Assembly (NCBI GenBank): GCA_050699875.1
Contig: JBOHFX010000146.1
Span: 1-64,000 of the forward strand
Length of the DNA: 64,000 bases
Direction: 5' to 3'
DNA from: GCA-003244245 sp050699875
GTDB lineage: Bacteria > Actinomycetota > Actinomycetes > Mycobacteriales > Pseudonocardiaceae
Shown: in pieces, positions 24,623-33,950 of the stretch
How positions within the stretch are numbered: the first letter of the stretch is position 1
How the letters are laid out: every line of letters starts with the position of its first letter
Made by a program: the position numbers and the translations under genes
The notes under the pieces: generated by a model
Database searches by the model: none
What the model saw: the letters and a program-made list of their open reading frames with translations, nothing else
What the model was told of the DNA's origin: nothing

Positions 24623-25888
24623 CTATGGGGATGCGCAGCCCATGCCCGTCTCCTGGGCCCCCTCGATGTTGACGTGCGCGGCGGAAACGTACTGGTCCGG
24701 GCCGATCCGCAGCCACCGATCGGTGCTGCCCTCGTTGCCGTTCACCAGCTGGCCGGTGACAGCGCACTCCACCCGCAGCGCAGCGCGCTGCGCTGCCAGA
24801 CCCACTGGTGGGTGATGCACCCCCGGGCCACTGCGGACGTGCAGCAGAGGCATCCGCACGATGGCCAGCGGTCCGCCGTCGGTCCACAGATAGGTGACGG
24901 TGACCCAGCTGTTGTCGCGGAGCCCAAGGCCATCCCAGAAGGTGCCGTCTGCCAGGTCGATAGCGGCCGGGTTGAGTACCTTCCTGCCGAACTGGTCCAG
25001 GCCCCCGTTGTGGCCGTCATCATGGGCGGCCTGTGCCTGTGGCCGGCCCTGCGGCAGATCCTGCCAAGACTGGCGGGTGTCGGCGGCGTTCCAGTAATCG
25101 TCGGTGGTGTTCCACGGACCGACGTCCCACACCGGTGCCCATTCGCATCGGCCGTTGTCCGCGCAGACCTTCACCGTGTAGTCGCCCGAGCCGCGGGGAG
25201 ACAGACCCCGGCGCGACGGCAGCGCGACGAAGTGGTCCCGCTCGCGGATCACGTGACCGTTGGCTGTGGTGCTGCCGACCAATCCCTCACGGGTGGCGAA
25301 CACCCGGAAGGTGTGGGCGTTGCGGGGTCGAGCGGCGAGCAGTTGTACGCCAGGTTGCGCGGTCAGCCGGACCGATCGCACCAGTGGACTCGCGCCGGCC
25401 TGTCCGCCCTGCAGGATGACCCGGGCCTGCACGCTGGTCACCGCGGCGTTCAGCATCGCGGGCGCCTTCGGGTCGATAGGCACCCACTCGGTCCACGAGC
25501 CGTCGCCGCGAGTGCCGCGAACGTCCACGGCGACGGCCGAGCCTGCCGGCTGGTCGGCGATGAGTTCCGCCACTAGGTGGCTGCTGAGCTCGGCCAGCGG
25601 CTGCACCGCAGTGAGCAGCATGCCCTGCGGCTGGCTGGTCCGGAGACTTGCCGGCCCGCCAGGGTTGGAGTCGAGGCGCAGCCCACCGGCGTCGGCTCGC
25701 ACGTTCGTGTCATCCCCGTCGGGTACCAGAGAGGCGAACCAGGTGGTGGCTCGGTCTTCTTGCGCCGTGTCCTGGGCGATGGCCGGAAGATCCGCCCCGG
25801 TGAGCAACGCGAGCACCGCGACAACGCTGAGGGCAGTAGCCCGTGCCCCCATGCGGACACGGTGGTAGCAACGAACCGGCGGCGTCAC
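24623..25888 (-). CDS. Secreted protein with C-terminal SH3-like region
   Basis: The 421-residue product begins with a signal peptide (basic start, hydrophobic stretch SVVAVLALLTGADLPAIAQ). The middle contains beta-sandwich-like segments, including a region around CADNGRCEWAPVWDVGPWN with two cysteines that could pair. The last 100 residues (LHVRSGPG, RWLRIGPDQYVSAAHV) resemble a bacterial SH3 domain. Such proteins bind or process the cell wall, but no catalytic residues can be named. The GTG at 25888 is preferred because CAGGAG lies six bases before it; an ATG at 25852 is possible. It lies between menE and menA on the same strand. Confidence 0.8.
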   Translation of the reverse strand: MTPPVRCYHRVRMGARATALSVVAVLALLTGADLPAIAQDTAQEDRATTWFASLVPDGDDTNVRADAGGLRLDSNPGGPASLRTSQPQGMLLTAVQPLAELSSHLVAELIADQPAGSAVAVDVRGTRGDGSWTEWVPIDPKAPAMLNAAVTSVQARVILQGGQAGASPLVRSVRLTAQPGVQLLAARPRNAHTFRVFATREGLVGSTTANGHVIRERDHFVALPSRRGLSPRGSGDYTVKVCADNGRCEWAPVWDVGPWNTTDDYWNAADTRQSWQDLPQGRPQAQAAHDDGHNGGLDQFGRKVLNPAAIDLADGTFWDGLGLRDNSWVTVTYLWTDGGPLAIVRMPLLHVRSGPGVHHPPVGLAAQRAALRVECAVTGQLVNGNEGSTDRWLRIGPDQYVSAAHVNIEGAQETGMGCASP

Positions 25889-26029
25889 GGGATGCTCCTG
25901 ACTAGCCCTGATGGAGTGGCAGGTGTTCCTGGTGTGACTGGTGTGATTACTGAGGTAGTTGGTGTCCAGGTAACCCCTGCCGTGCGCAGCAGTCCATACC
26001 CAGAGTGGGTGAACATGTACGCAAAGTGT

Positions 26030-27157
26030 TTAGTGCGCAGCCCGCCCGGCGAGAATTGTCCGGATGGCCCGGCGGTCGGGTTTGCCGATTGCGCGCAGCG
26101 GCAGCGCGTCGAACAGGACAATCTCCTTGGGAACCTGCGCGGGGGTCAGCAGACGTCGGGCGGCGACATGCAGCGCGTCCGGGTCCGGCGGCTGCTCAGG
26201 ATCGGCAGGTATCACCACGGCGGTGACCCGCTCTCCCCACTCCGGGTCGGGTATGCCCACCACGCAGGCTGCCGCGACTCCGGCAAGGCCGGTGAGCACT
26301 GCCTCCACCTCGGCTGGGGATACATTGAGCCCGCCGGTGATGATCGCGTCGTCGGCTCGGCCGAGCACCCGCAGCCGACCCTGCGAGTCGAGTTGCCCGA
26401 GATCGCAGGTCCGGAACCAGCCGTCGCGAAACGCGACGGCGGTCTCCTCAGGCGCATCGAGGTATCCGGTGGCCAGCACCGGCCCGGCCAGCTCGATCGT
26501 CGCACTGCTGTCCACCCGGATCTGTATCCCGTTCAGCGGCCACCCGTCATAGACGCAGCCGCCCGCGGTCTCGGTCATGCCGTAGCTGGTCACCAGGGCT
26601 ATACCCGCCTCCCGGGCTCGCCGCAGCAACGCCTCCGGTATGGCGGAACCACCCAGTAATACCGCGTCGAAGCGGGCGAGTAGGCCCGGATCTCTGTCGA
26701 GGAGCCGGACCAGCTGGGTGGGCACCAGTGCCGTGTAGCACCGCCCGGGCGCCCCGGCTAGTTCCTCGGCCGCGGCGCCGAACGCGATCGGGTCGAACCC
26801 GCCGCGTAGGCCGAACACCGCGGGCGGGGTGCCCGCGAGCACGGCGCGAACCAGCACCTGCAGCCCCGCGACGTGCTGGACGGGCAGCGCCAGCAACCAC
26901 CGGCCGGGACCACCGAGCCGGGCATGGCAAGCTGCAGCCGAGGCACCCAGCGCGGCAGCGCTGAGCTGCACCCACTTGGCCTCCCCGGTTGAGCCTGAGG
27001 TGGTCATGACGACCTGGCCGGGGCCCGGGTCGCGAGGCGGATGGCGTTGCTCCGGTCCTAGCGGTACGACTGCCTCGCCTCCGCCGAGCATGGCGTGCAG
27101 CGCGGCGTCCAACTCCCAGATCGCCTCCGGAGACCCATCACACCGGATCACCCGCAC
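26030..27157 (-). CDS. menE: o-succinylbenzoate-CoA ligase
   Basis: MenE is an acyl-CoA synthetase that activates o-succinylbenzoate for MenB. The AMP-binding P-loop TTSGSTGEAKW is near residue 52, the adenine-binding SYGMTETAGG near 190, and the hinge GRADDAIITGGLNVSP near 270 precedes the small C-terminal domain. The 375-residue length is short for the superfamily but normal for actinobacterial MenE. Its substrate-forming enzyme MenC is not encoded in the window. A 683-base gap lies between this start and menB. Confidence 0.93.
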   Translation of the reverse strand: MRVIRCDGSPEAIWELDAALHAMLGGGEAVVPLGPEQRHPPRDPGPGQVVMTTSGSTGEAKWVQLSAAALGASAAACHARLGGPGRWLLALPVQHVAGLQVLVRAVLAGTPPAVFGLRGGFDPIAFGAAAEELAGAPGRCYTALVPTQLVRLLDRDPGLLARFDAVLLGGSAIPEALLRRAREAGIALVTSYGMTETAGGCVYDGWPLNGIQIRVDSSATIELAGPVLATGYLDAPEETAVAFRDGWFRTCDLGQLDSQGRLRVLGRADDAIITGGLNVSPAEVEAVLTGLAGVAAACVVGIPDPEWGERVTAVVIPADPEQPPDPDALHVAARRLLTPAQVPKEIVLFDALPLRAIGKPDRRAIRTILAGRAAH

Positions 27158-27496
27158 CGGGCGACCGCCCTCGACGTGCCGACCGTTTCCCGGGTCCCCA
27201 ACTCGACGTCAGCGTTGCGGGTCTCGCTGCGGGCAGCTGTGCTGTCGAGTCCGGGATACGTGATGCACCAGGGCATCGTGCTCTCTGGCCTCCCCGTAAC
27301 TCGCTGCCGATCCCGAACCGTACCGGTCTGCGACGGGTCGGATGTCCGCCGCGCTCGATCCGCAGCGGACTGGTTTCCCCAGTTTTGCCGGAGCCACTCG
27401 GCCGGCACGTCGCGTATCGCGATACGTCGAGGGTGGAGACTAGCTACTCAAGAGCGGTTCTCAGCCCTTCCCCGAAATCGGGATGCGTTGACCGTC

Positions 27497-27541
<45 letters not shown>

Positions 27542-27621
27542 TGCTGCCCGGTCAGTGGGAGTGATACCGCGGTCAGGGAATGCGTGCCGATCGGCAGTGG
27601 CGAGGGTCGGCCGTGTCTGTA

Positions 27622-27687
27622 CGTCGTGAACTCGACGGCACCGACATCCCCGTTCGCTGAAACGTTGGTGATGTCGAGTTCACGACG
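27622..27687. repeat. 15-bp perfect inverted repeat with 36-base spacer
   Basis: Arms at 27622-27636 and 27673-27687 are perfect complements. The repeat lies about 150 bases downstream of the menB stop and could fold as a hairpin in the menB transcript or be a relict of a mobile element. Confidence 0.75.
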
Positions 27688-27840
27688 GGTTGGTTCCTCA
27701 GCTCTCCAGTTAATCTCCAGCTGTCCGCAGCTTGTCCGCAAGACGCTGTAAAGCCAAAGAATGCCGTGTAACGCCTCGAACGGTGAAAGTGCTGAACAGA
27801 GGCAGTGCAACCATGATCCTCGCAGGTCGGAAAACCCCAG

Positions 27841-28740
27841 TTAGTAGTACCAGGGAAATGGAGACCAGTCGGGGGGTCGCTTCTGGAGGAAGGCGTCGCG
27901 GCCCTCGACGGCCTCGTCGGTCATGTACGCCAGCCGGGTGGCCTCACCGGCGAAGAGCTGCTGGCCTACCAGACCGTCGTCGATCAGGTTGAACGCGTAC
28001 TTGAGCATCCGCTGCGCGGTGGGCGACTTGGCGTTGACGGCGCTGGCCCACTCCAGCGCGGTCGTCTCCAGGCAGTCGTGCTGCACCACCGCATTGACCA
28101 TGCCCATCCGGTGTGCATCGGCCGCGCTGTACTCCCGCCCGAGAAAGAAGATCTCCCGGGCGAACTTCTGGCCTACCTGCCGAGCCAGATAGGCCGAGCC
28201 GAACCCGCCGTCGAAGGACCCGACGTCGGCGTCGGTCTGCTTGAACCTGGCGTGCTCGGCCGACGCCAGGGTCAGATCGCACACCACATGCAATGAGTGC
28301 CCGCCGCCGGCCGCCCAGCCCGGCACCACCGCGATGATCACCTTGGGCATGAACCTGATCAGCCGCTGGCACTCCAGGATGTGCAGCCGACCGGTGCGCG
28401 CGGGATCGACGGTGTCGGCCGTCTCCCCGGACGCGTATCGGTAGCCGGAGCGACCTCGGATCCGCTGGTCCCCGCCCGAACAAAACGCCCAGCCGCCGTC
28501 CCGCGGCGAGGGCCCGTTGCCGGTCAGCAGCACGCATCCCACGTCCGAGGTCATCCGGGCGTGATCCAGCGCCCGGTACAGCTCGTCCACCGTGGACGGG
28601 CGGAAGGCGTTGCGTACCTCCGGCCGGTCGAAGGCGATCCGGACGGTGCCGTGCGCCACCGCGCGGTGGTAGGTGATGTCGACGAAGTCGAAGCCCTCGA
28701 CACTGCGCCACGCTGAAGGATCAAACAGCTCGGAGACCAT
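27841..28740 (-). CDS. menB: 1,4-dihydroxy-2-naphthoyl-CoA synthase
   Basis: MenB closes the naphthalene ring of menaquinone from o-succinylbenzoyl-CoA. The 299-residue crotonase-fold enzyme has CSGGDQRIRGRSGY, GWAAGGGHSLHVVCDLTLAS, KQTDADVGSFDGGFGSAYLAR and the invariant end FLQKRPPDWSPFPWYY. It is nearly identical in layout to the mycobacterial enzyme. The frame is open to 28800, but the ATG at 28740 (MVSELFDPSAWRSVEGFDF) gives the family N-terminus. menD lies divergently upstream; menC, found between menB and menD in mycobacteria, is missing. Confidence 0.96.
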   Translation of the reverse strand: MVSELFDPSAWRSVEGFDFVDITYHRAVAHGTVRIAFDRPEVRNAFRPSTVDELYRALDHARMTSDVGCVLLTGNGPSPRDGGWAFCSGGDQRIRGRSGYRYASGETADTVDPARTGRLHILECQRLIRFMPKVIIAVVPGWAAGGGHSLHVVCDLTLASAEHARFKQTDADVGSFDGGFGSAYLARQVGQKFAREIFFLGREYSAADAHRMGMVNAVVQHDCLETTALEWASAVNAKSPTAQRMLKYAFNLIDDGLVGQQLFAGEATRLAYMTDEAVEGRDAFLQKRPPDWSPFPWYY

Positions 28741-29093
28741 GCGGCACGCTATCGATACCACCCGATCGCTCGTTGAAGGAACCCAGTTATAAGTGGCCAC
28801 TCACGGGTAGCGAACGTTGGCGAGGTTGCGGTAACCCCGATGCCCAACGGGTCGACCCGGGCGCTGTTAATGGTTTTCGGGCTGTTGCCCAACCGGGGTT
28901 GCGCGGCGCACGCGCACACCACCAAACCTGCGGTGCCGCTGGTGCCGCAGCGGTACTCCCGGAGCGCGGGTGTGGAGCTGTCCACGGAAGGCACACGGCT
29001 CCTTGACACCACCACCGGCCGCGGGCATGACATGCCGGTAGGTCTCGCCCCCTTACCAGCTGTGTACAGGGTGGCAGGGCATGCTGACCACTC
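28741..29093. other. 353-base divergent menB/menD promoter region
   Basis: This gap between two divergent start codons must hold both promoters. No clear sigma-70 hexamers were identified. It contains one copy of the 13-base element CCACTCACGGGTA (28797-28809) also found as a hairpin before purN. No coding sequence is supported. Confidence 0.55.
28797..28809 (+). repeat. Single copy of the 13-base CCACTCACGGGTA element
   Basis: Exact match to both arms of the inverted repeat at 38369-38416. It lies 57 bases before the menB start, in the menB/menD promoter gap, preceded by GTGG. Confidence 0.7.
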
Positions 29094-30791
29094 ATGAACC
29101 CGTCCACCGCGCTGGCCACGGTGCTGGTCGATGAGCTGGTGCGGTGCGGAATGCAGCACGCTGTGCTCTGCCCAGGGTCGCGCAACGCGCCGCTGTCGTT
29201 CGCCCTACACGCCGCCGAGCAGGCCGGGCGGTTGACCTTGCACGTCCGGATCGACGAGCGCTCCGCGGCATTTCTGGCCCTGGGGCTGGCACTGCGGTCT
29301 AGCCGGCCGGTGCCGGTGGTGTGCACGTCAGGCACGGCGGCGGCAAACCTGCACCCGGCGGTGCTGGAGGCCCACCACGCCGGGATCCCGCTGCTGGCGG
29401 TCACCGCCGACCGCCCGGCCGAGTTGGTCGGTACCGGGGCCAACCAGTCGGTGCACCAAGCCGGACTCTTCGGCGCCGCGGTCCGCGCGGCGCCGCCGGT
29501 GGCGGCGCCCTCGGACTGCGAGCAGCAAGCGCATTGGCGCTCCACGGTGGACCGAGCGATCGCGGCCGCGCGCGGTGCCCTGGGCGGTGGGCCGGGGCCG
29601 GTGCACCTCAACGTCCCGTTGCGCGAGCCGCTGGTGCCCCCACCAGACCCAGCGCCGCACCGGTTGGCGGCTCTTGAAGGCCGACCAACCGGCGCGCCGT
29701 GGACTGCGGTGCCCGCGGGATCGCCGGTCCGTGTCGAGGTGGAGCTGGACCTGAGCCGGCGCACGCTGGTGATTGCCGGTCATGGAGCCGCCCCGGCGCC
29801 ACCGGGGCTGCCGCTGGTGGCCGAGCCGACCGCACCAAGCTGGCCGGACGCCCTGGCGAGTGGGCCGTGGCTGCTGGGCTCGCCGCTCCTCGAGCACCTG
29901 CGGCCAGCGCAGGTTCTGGTGCTGGGCCGCCCCACCCTGCACCGGCCGGTACAGCGCCTGCTGGCTGACCCGTCAGTAGCTGTCACCCTCCTCACCGACC
30001 GTCCGGAGTGGACCGATGTGGCCGGCACCGCGGTCGCCGTGGGCACCGCGCTGCGCTGCACCGGCGTGCCTGACCCGGGATGGTTGCGACGCTGGCAGCA
30101 GGCCGACGAAACAGCCGCAGCCGCGGTGGGTTCCGTACTGGACAGGAACTCCGAGAGCACCGGTCTCGGAGTAGCCCGGCGGCTATTGCCCGCGCTACCG
30201 GTTGGGGCGCTGCTGCTGCTCGGGTCATCCAATCCGATCCGCGACGTGTCGCTGGCCGCCCGGCCGCGTGGCGGCCTGACCGTGCTGGCCAACCGGGGCG
30301 TCGCAGGCATCGATGGTGCGATCGCCACCGCAACCGGGGCGGCGCTGGTGCATGGCGGGCCAGGCTATGCCCTGGTCGGGGACCTGACGTTCCTGCACGA
30401 CGCCAACGGTCTGTCGGCCGGTCCGCACGAGGCTCGCCCTGACTTGACCGTGGTGGTCGCCAACGACGACGGTGGCGGTGTCTTCGGTCTGCTGGAGCAG
30501 GGTGCCTCGGAGTATGCCGACGCCTTCGAACGGGTCTTCGGCACACCTCAGGGCACCGACCTCGCAGCTCTGTGTGCCGCGCATCACGTGCCGCATGCCA
30601 GGGTGCCTGCCGGGGAGTTGGCCGATGCCCTGGCCCCGGCCCGGGGTGTGCGCGTCGTGGAGGTCCGCACCGAGCGGACCGGTCTGCGCGCCCTGCACAA
30701 TCGGATCCGGACCGCGGTGGCTGCGGCCGTGGGCCCATCGGTCGGTGACCGGATGTCCAGTCAAGGCGCCTCACTGGCGCCGGGGAGGTGA
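29094..30791 (+). CDS. menD: SEPHCHC synthase (2-oxoglutarate decarboxylase of menaquinone synthesis)
   Basis: MenD is a thiamine diphosphate enzyme that joins 2-oxoglutarate and isochorismate. The 565-residue protein starts with the typical NPSTALATVLVDELVRCG and CPGSRNAPLSFAL. ERSAAFLALGLAL and TSGTAAANLHPAVLEA follow, and the ThDP/Mg motif GDLTFLHDANGL plus NDDGGGVFGLL lies near residue 430-465. Isochorismate would come from the MenF encoded at 33.8 kb. The stop is two bases before the ATG of the peptidase gene. Confidence 0.96.
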   Translation: MNPSTALATVLVDELVRCGMQHAVLCPGSRNAPLSFALHAAEQAGRLTLHVRIDERSAAFLALGLALRSSRPVPVVCTSGTAAANLHPAVLEAHHAGIPLLAVTADRPAELVGTGANQSVHQAGLFGAAVRAAPPVAAPSDCEQQAHWRSTVDRAIAAARGALGGGPGPVHLNVPLREPLVPPPDPAPHRLAALEGRPTGAPWTAVPAGSPVRVEVELDLSRRTLVIAGHGAAPAPPGLPLVAEPTAPSWPDALASGPWLLGSPLLEHLRPAQVLVLGRPTLHRPVQRLLADPSVAVTLLTDRPEWTDVAGTAVAVGTALRCTGVPDPGWLRRWQQADETAAAAVGSVLDRNSESTGLGVARRLLPALPVGALLLLGSSNPIRDVSLAARPRGGLTVLANRGVAGIDGAIATATGAALVHGGPGYALVGDLTFLHDANGLSAGPHEARPDLTVVVANDDGGGVFGLLEQGASEYADAFERVFGTPQGTDLAALCAAHHVPHARVPAGELADALAPARGVRVVEVRTERTGLRALHNRIRTAVAAAVGPSVGDRMSSQGASLAPGR

Positions 30792-30793
30792 CC

Positions 30794-32287
30794 ATGCGGA
30801 AACGGGCGCTGTGGATCGGGCCGGTGCTGGCGCTGTTGCTGGTGGCTATCGCGTTGGTGTACCCGTGGCGCACCTCGCAACCCCCTGCCACCCCGAGCCC
30901 ACCACCGCCCGCCCTCGACGCACCGCCTTCCCCCACCGCGGCACCCCAGATAGGCGCCGACGGCATCGGGGACCCGTACTTCCCGCTCAAAGGCAACGGC
31001 GGCTACGACGTCACCGGATATGACATCCAGGTCCGCTACGACCCGCCCACCGACCGGCTCGAGGGCCGCACCACAATCACCGCCCGGACCACCGCGTACC
31101 TGTCCCGATTCAACCTCGACCTGAAGGTTCCCGCCTCGGCTGTCACCGTGGATGACCGGCCGGCCGAGATCCATCAGAACGATGGCGAGCTGCAGATCAC
31201 CCCGGCCGCTCCGGTGCCGGCCGGAGCGCCGATGACGGTGCGGGTGGACTACGCCGGGATACCCTCGAGCATCCCGGGTGGCGGAACCGCCGGCGACCAG
31301 CCATGGAACCGCACCGCCGACGGCGGTGCGATCGCACTGGGCGAGCCTGAAAGCGCGGCCTGGTGGTACCCGTCAAACGACCATCCCTCGGACAAGGCGA
31401 CCTTCGCGGTCACTGCCACCGTGCCCGCCGGCGTGGAGGCGATCTCCAACGGGGCCCTGCTCGGTGGTCCGGAGCCGGTTGAGCCGGGCTGGGAGCGGTG
31501 GCGCTGGCAAGTGAGCGAGCCGATGGCCACCTACCTGGCATTCGTCGCGATCGGCGACTACGACATCGTCCGCGGGAATACGCGCTTCGGTCTGTACCTG
31601 GCCGCTTACGCGCGGGGCCTCGACCCTCAGCTCGCGGCCGATGCCCGGGCCTCGGTGGAACGGACACCCGAGATCGCCGAGTTCCTTTCCGACGTCTTTG
31701 GCCCCTACCCGTTTCGCCAACTCGGTGGTGTGGTGCCAAACGCGCCCAACCAGGGCTTCGCGCTGGAGACCCAGACTCGCCCGGTGTACTCGCCGGTGTT
31801 CTTCCTTGGCGGCCAGGACATCGGAGTAGTGGTGCACGAGCTGGCCCATCAGTGGTTCGGGGACAGCGTCTCGCTGCGTCACTGGCGGGACATCTGGCTC
31901 AACGAAGGTTTCGCCACCTATGCGGAATGGCTGTACTCCGAGCGGACCGGCGGTCTCACCGCGCAGCAGATGGCAGAGCAGCGCTACGCGAGCACCCCCG
32001 CCGACGCCGCGTTCTGGAAGATCCCGCCTGGGAACCCCGGCGCTGCTGGGGTACTCGACGGACCGGTCTATGTGCGCGGAGCGATGGCGCTGCAGGCGCT
32101 TCGGGCAGAGGTAGGGGACGAGGACTTCTTCACCGCGCTGCGCACCTGGACCACCGAGCGGGCCGGTGGCAACGGTTCGGTGCAGGACTTCCTGGCCGTC
32201 GTCGAACGAGTCTCCGGTGAGCAGGTCGATGGCGTAGCCCAAACCTGGCTGTTCACCCCCAGCCGCCCACCCGCACCTCCCTCGTGA
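30794..32287 (+). CDS. M1-family zinc metallopeptidase, membrane-anchored or secreted
   Basis: The 497-residue protein has an N-terminal hydrophobic segment (about 6-24) and a Pro-rich linker, so the catalytic part is outside the membrane. The zinc site HELAHQWFG (H348, E349, H352) and the third ligand E371 in WLNEGFATY are intact. The substrate-side motif here reads NQGFALETQTR rather than the classic GAMEN. It is short for M1: the C-terminal helical domain of full-length aminopeptidases is absent. ATG 30794 is preferred (GGGGAGG five bases before); GTG 30788 is an alternative. Confidence 0.88.
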   Translation: MRKRALWIGPVLALLLVAIALVYPWRTSQPPATPSPPPPALDAPPSPTAAPQIGADGIGDPYFPLKGNGGYDVTGYDIQVRYDPPTDRLEGRTTITARTTAYLSRFNLDLKVPASAVTVDDRPAEIHQNDGELQITPAAPVPAGAPMTVRVDYAGIPSSIPGGGTAGDQPWNRTADGGAIALGEPESAAWWYPSNDHPSDKATFAVTATVPAGVEAISNGALLGGPEPVEPGWERWRWQVSEPMATYLAFVAIGDYDIVRGNTRFGLYLAAYARGLDPQLAADARASVERTPEIAEFLSDVFGPYPFRQLGGVVPNAPNQGFALETQTRPVYSPVFFLGGQDIGVVVHELAHQWFGDSVSLRHWRDIWLNEGFATYAEWLYSERTGGLTAQQMAEQRYASTPADAAFWKIPPGNPGAAGVLDGPVYVRGAMALQALRAEVGDEDFFTALRTWTTERAGGNGSVQDFLAVVERVSGEQVDGVAQTWLFTPSRPPAPPS

Positions 32288-32600
32288 CGAGCGAGCCCCT
32301 ACTGGCACATCCGAGTCGCCCACGAACCTTCGTTGACATAGACCTCCGTGGGACGATCTGGAGCCGATCGAGGATGGGGCGCTCGTGCCAGGCGTTCGGT
32401 TGGAGTGGGACGGCAAGACGGCCGAGGTACCGCGACTACGGCTACCGCTGCAGGTCGTCGAGACGGTCAACCCCTCACGCCCCGACCGCGGCACCCCATC
32501 CTCCGACCGATCCCGACGATGGCTGGTGCAACAAGCCGATCTGGGATGGACAACCTCCTCGGGCCTCCGGTATCCGCGAGCATGTCGACGCGCCCGAACC
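32284..32600 (+). pseudogene. Remnant of an adenine-specific DNA methyltransferase N-terminus
   Basis: No open frame spans this stretch, but fragments in all three frames read as one protein in order: HPSRPRTFVDIDLRG, then WDDLEPIEDGALVPGVRLEW, then RLRLPLQVVETVN, then GWCNKPIW and DNLL. From memory this resembles the start of site-specific (type III-like) adenine methyltransferases, where W-NKLIWGDN is followed by the catalytic region. At least three frameshifts separate the pieces and the rest of the gene is missing. It begins at the stop of the peptidase gene. Confidence 0.45.
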
Positions 32601-32603
32601 AAC

Positions 32604-33839
32604 TCACGAGCCCTCCAGAGCATCCCGGATCGGGACCAGCTTCGCAGCGGCCTCGGCGACCTCCGAGTCGGGGTCGGAACCGGCCACGATCCCGCAGCCG
32701 GCGAACAACCGGGCGAACCGGCCAACGACTTGAGCGCAGCGCAGCGCGATGCCCAGCTCGCCGTCTCCAGCGGCGTCGACCCAGCCCACCGGCCCGGCGT
32801 AGCGGCCGCGGTCCATCGCCTCCAGCTCGCCGATCGTGTTGACCGCGGCCGGGGTGGGGGTACCACCCACAGCGGCGGTGGGGTGCACGGCATCAGCCAG
32901 GGTGAGCAACGGGGGGCCTGCGGGGTGCAACGCCCCGCGCACCTCGGTGGCCAGGTGCAGCACATTGCGTAGCTGCAGGACGCTGGGTGCCGTGGGGACC
33001 ACCAGGTCGGTGCAGAATGGCCGCAACGCTTGGGCCAGCGAGTCCACCGCGTAGCTGTGCTCGTCGCGATCTTTGGTCGAGCCTAGTAGTTCGGCGGCCA
33101 GCACCCCGGGAGCGACACCGTCATGCGGCCAGCTGGTGCCGGCCAGGACCCGGGAGAGCACCTCGGTGCCGCGCCGGCGCAGCAGCAACTCAGGGGTAGC
33201 GCCCACCAGATGGTCCACCGCGAACGTCCAGCAGGCCGGGTACCGGGCGGCCAGCCCGTGCAGCAGAAACCGGGGGTCCAGCGGCTCATCGGCGACCGCG
33301 AGCAGATCGTGTGCGAGCACCACCTTCGCCGGAACCGACCCGTCACGCATCCGGGACACCGCCCGCGCGACCGCGTTGCGCCATGCAGCCACCGGCAGCT
33401 CACCGTCGAAGTAGCGCAGGCCACGGGGACGCTGCACCGGTATCACCGGCTCGGTCACGATGCCGGTCTCGAACTCGGTGACCCAGGTCCGGCCGTCTCG
33501 CCTGCCCACCACGACCCGTGGTACCACCAGCACCGAGCTGCCCGGAGACTCGTCGAAAGCCAGGCTGGCGAAGGCTACCGGGCCGCTGCCCGGTAGCCGG
33601 ACCTCGTCACGGTTGTCCAGCTCAGAGCAGAAGGACTCCCACCAGTCCTGGGCACGGGTGAAGCGGTGCGGCCCTTCGGTGCACACCCGGGCCACCTCGC
33701 CCCAGGCCACCAATCCCTCACCCGCATGCACCCAGGACAGCACCCCCCGAGGGGAGGGCAACATTTCGAGCAGGTCGGTACCGCCCCGCACCAGATGCGA
33801 GCGCACGACCAGGCGGTCAGTCAGCGGCGCGGTGGTCAC
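32604..33839 (-). CDS. menF: Isochorismate synthase
   Basis: The enzyme converts chorismate to isochorismate, the entry reaction of menaquinone synthesis. The 411-residue protein has the chorismate-binding fold features PAKVVLAHDLL, GATPELLLRRRG, LAGTSWPHDG, STKDRDEHSYAVD, ALHPTAAVGGTP-type (here AVHPTAAVGGTPTPAAV) and CGIVAGSDPDSEVAE. Isochorismate synthases of enterobactin type are close relatives, but the men context favours MenF. It starts at GTG 33839, divergent from the DUF3592 gene. Confidence 0.9.
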   Translation of the reverse strand: MTTAPLTDRLVVRSHLVRGGTDLLEMLPSPRGVLSWVHAGEGLVAWGEVARVCTEGPHRFTRAQDWWESFCSELDNRDEVRLPGSGPVAFASLAFDESPGSSVLVVPRVVVGRRDGRTWVTEFETGIVTEPVIPVQRPRGLRYFDGELPVAAWRNAVARAVSRMRDGSVPAKVVLAHDLLAVADEPLDPRFLLHGLAARYPACWTFAVDHLVGATPELLLRRRGTEVLSRVLAGTSWPHDGVAPGVLAAELLGSTKDRDEHSYAVDSLAQALRPFCTDLVVPTAPSVLQLRNVLHLATEVRGALHPAGPPLLTLADAVHPTAAVGGTPTPAAVNTIGELEAMDRGRYAGPVGWVDAAGDGELGIALRCAQVVGRFARLFAGCGIVAGSDPDSEVAEAAAKLVPIRDALEGS

Positions 33840-33880
33840 GTCGTCAGCGTATTAGGGCTGACGACGACGGCATCCTGGGC

Positions 33881-33920
33881 GCGTCGATCCGCGTCGATCC
33901 GCGTCGATCCGCGTCGACTC
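33881..33920 (+). repeat. Ten-base tandem repeat between menF and the DUF3592 gene
   Basis: GCGTCGATCC is repeated three times and then once more with changes (GCGTCGACTC). It sits in the divergent promoter region, one helical turn per unit. It may be chance slippage or a regulator array. Confidence 0.75.
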
Positions 33921-33950
33921 GCCGTCGCGGCGGCGGCTACGCTACCCCCG

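Noticed and set aside
24596..25576. Plus-strand frame of 326 codons
   Set aside because: Shadow of the secreted SH3-like protein gene on the other strand, which has a signal peptide and a ribosome site.
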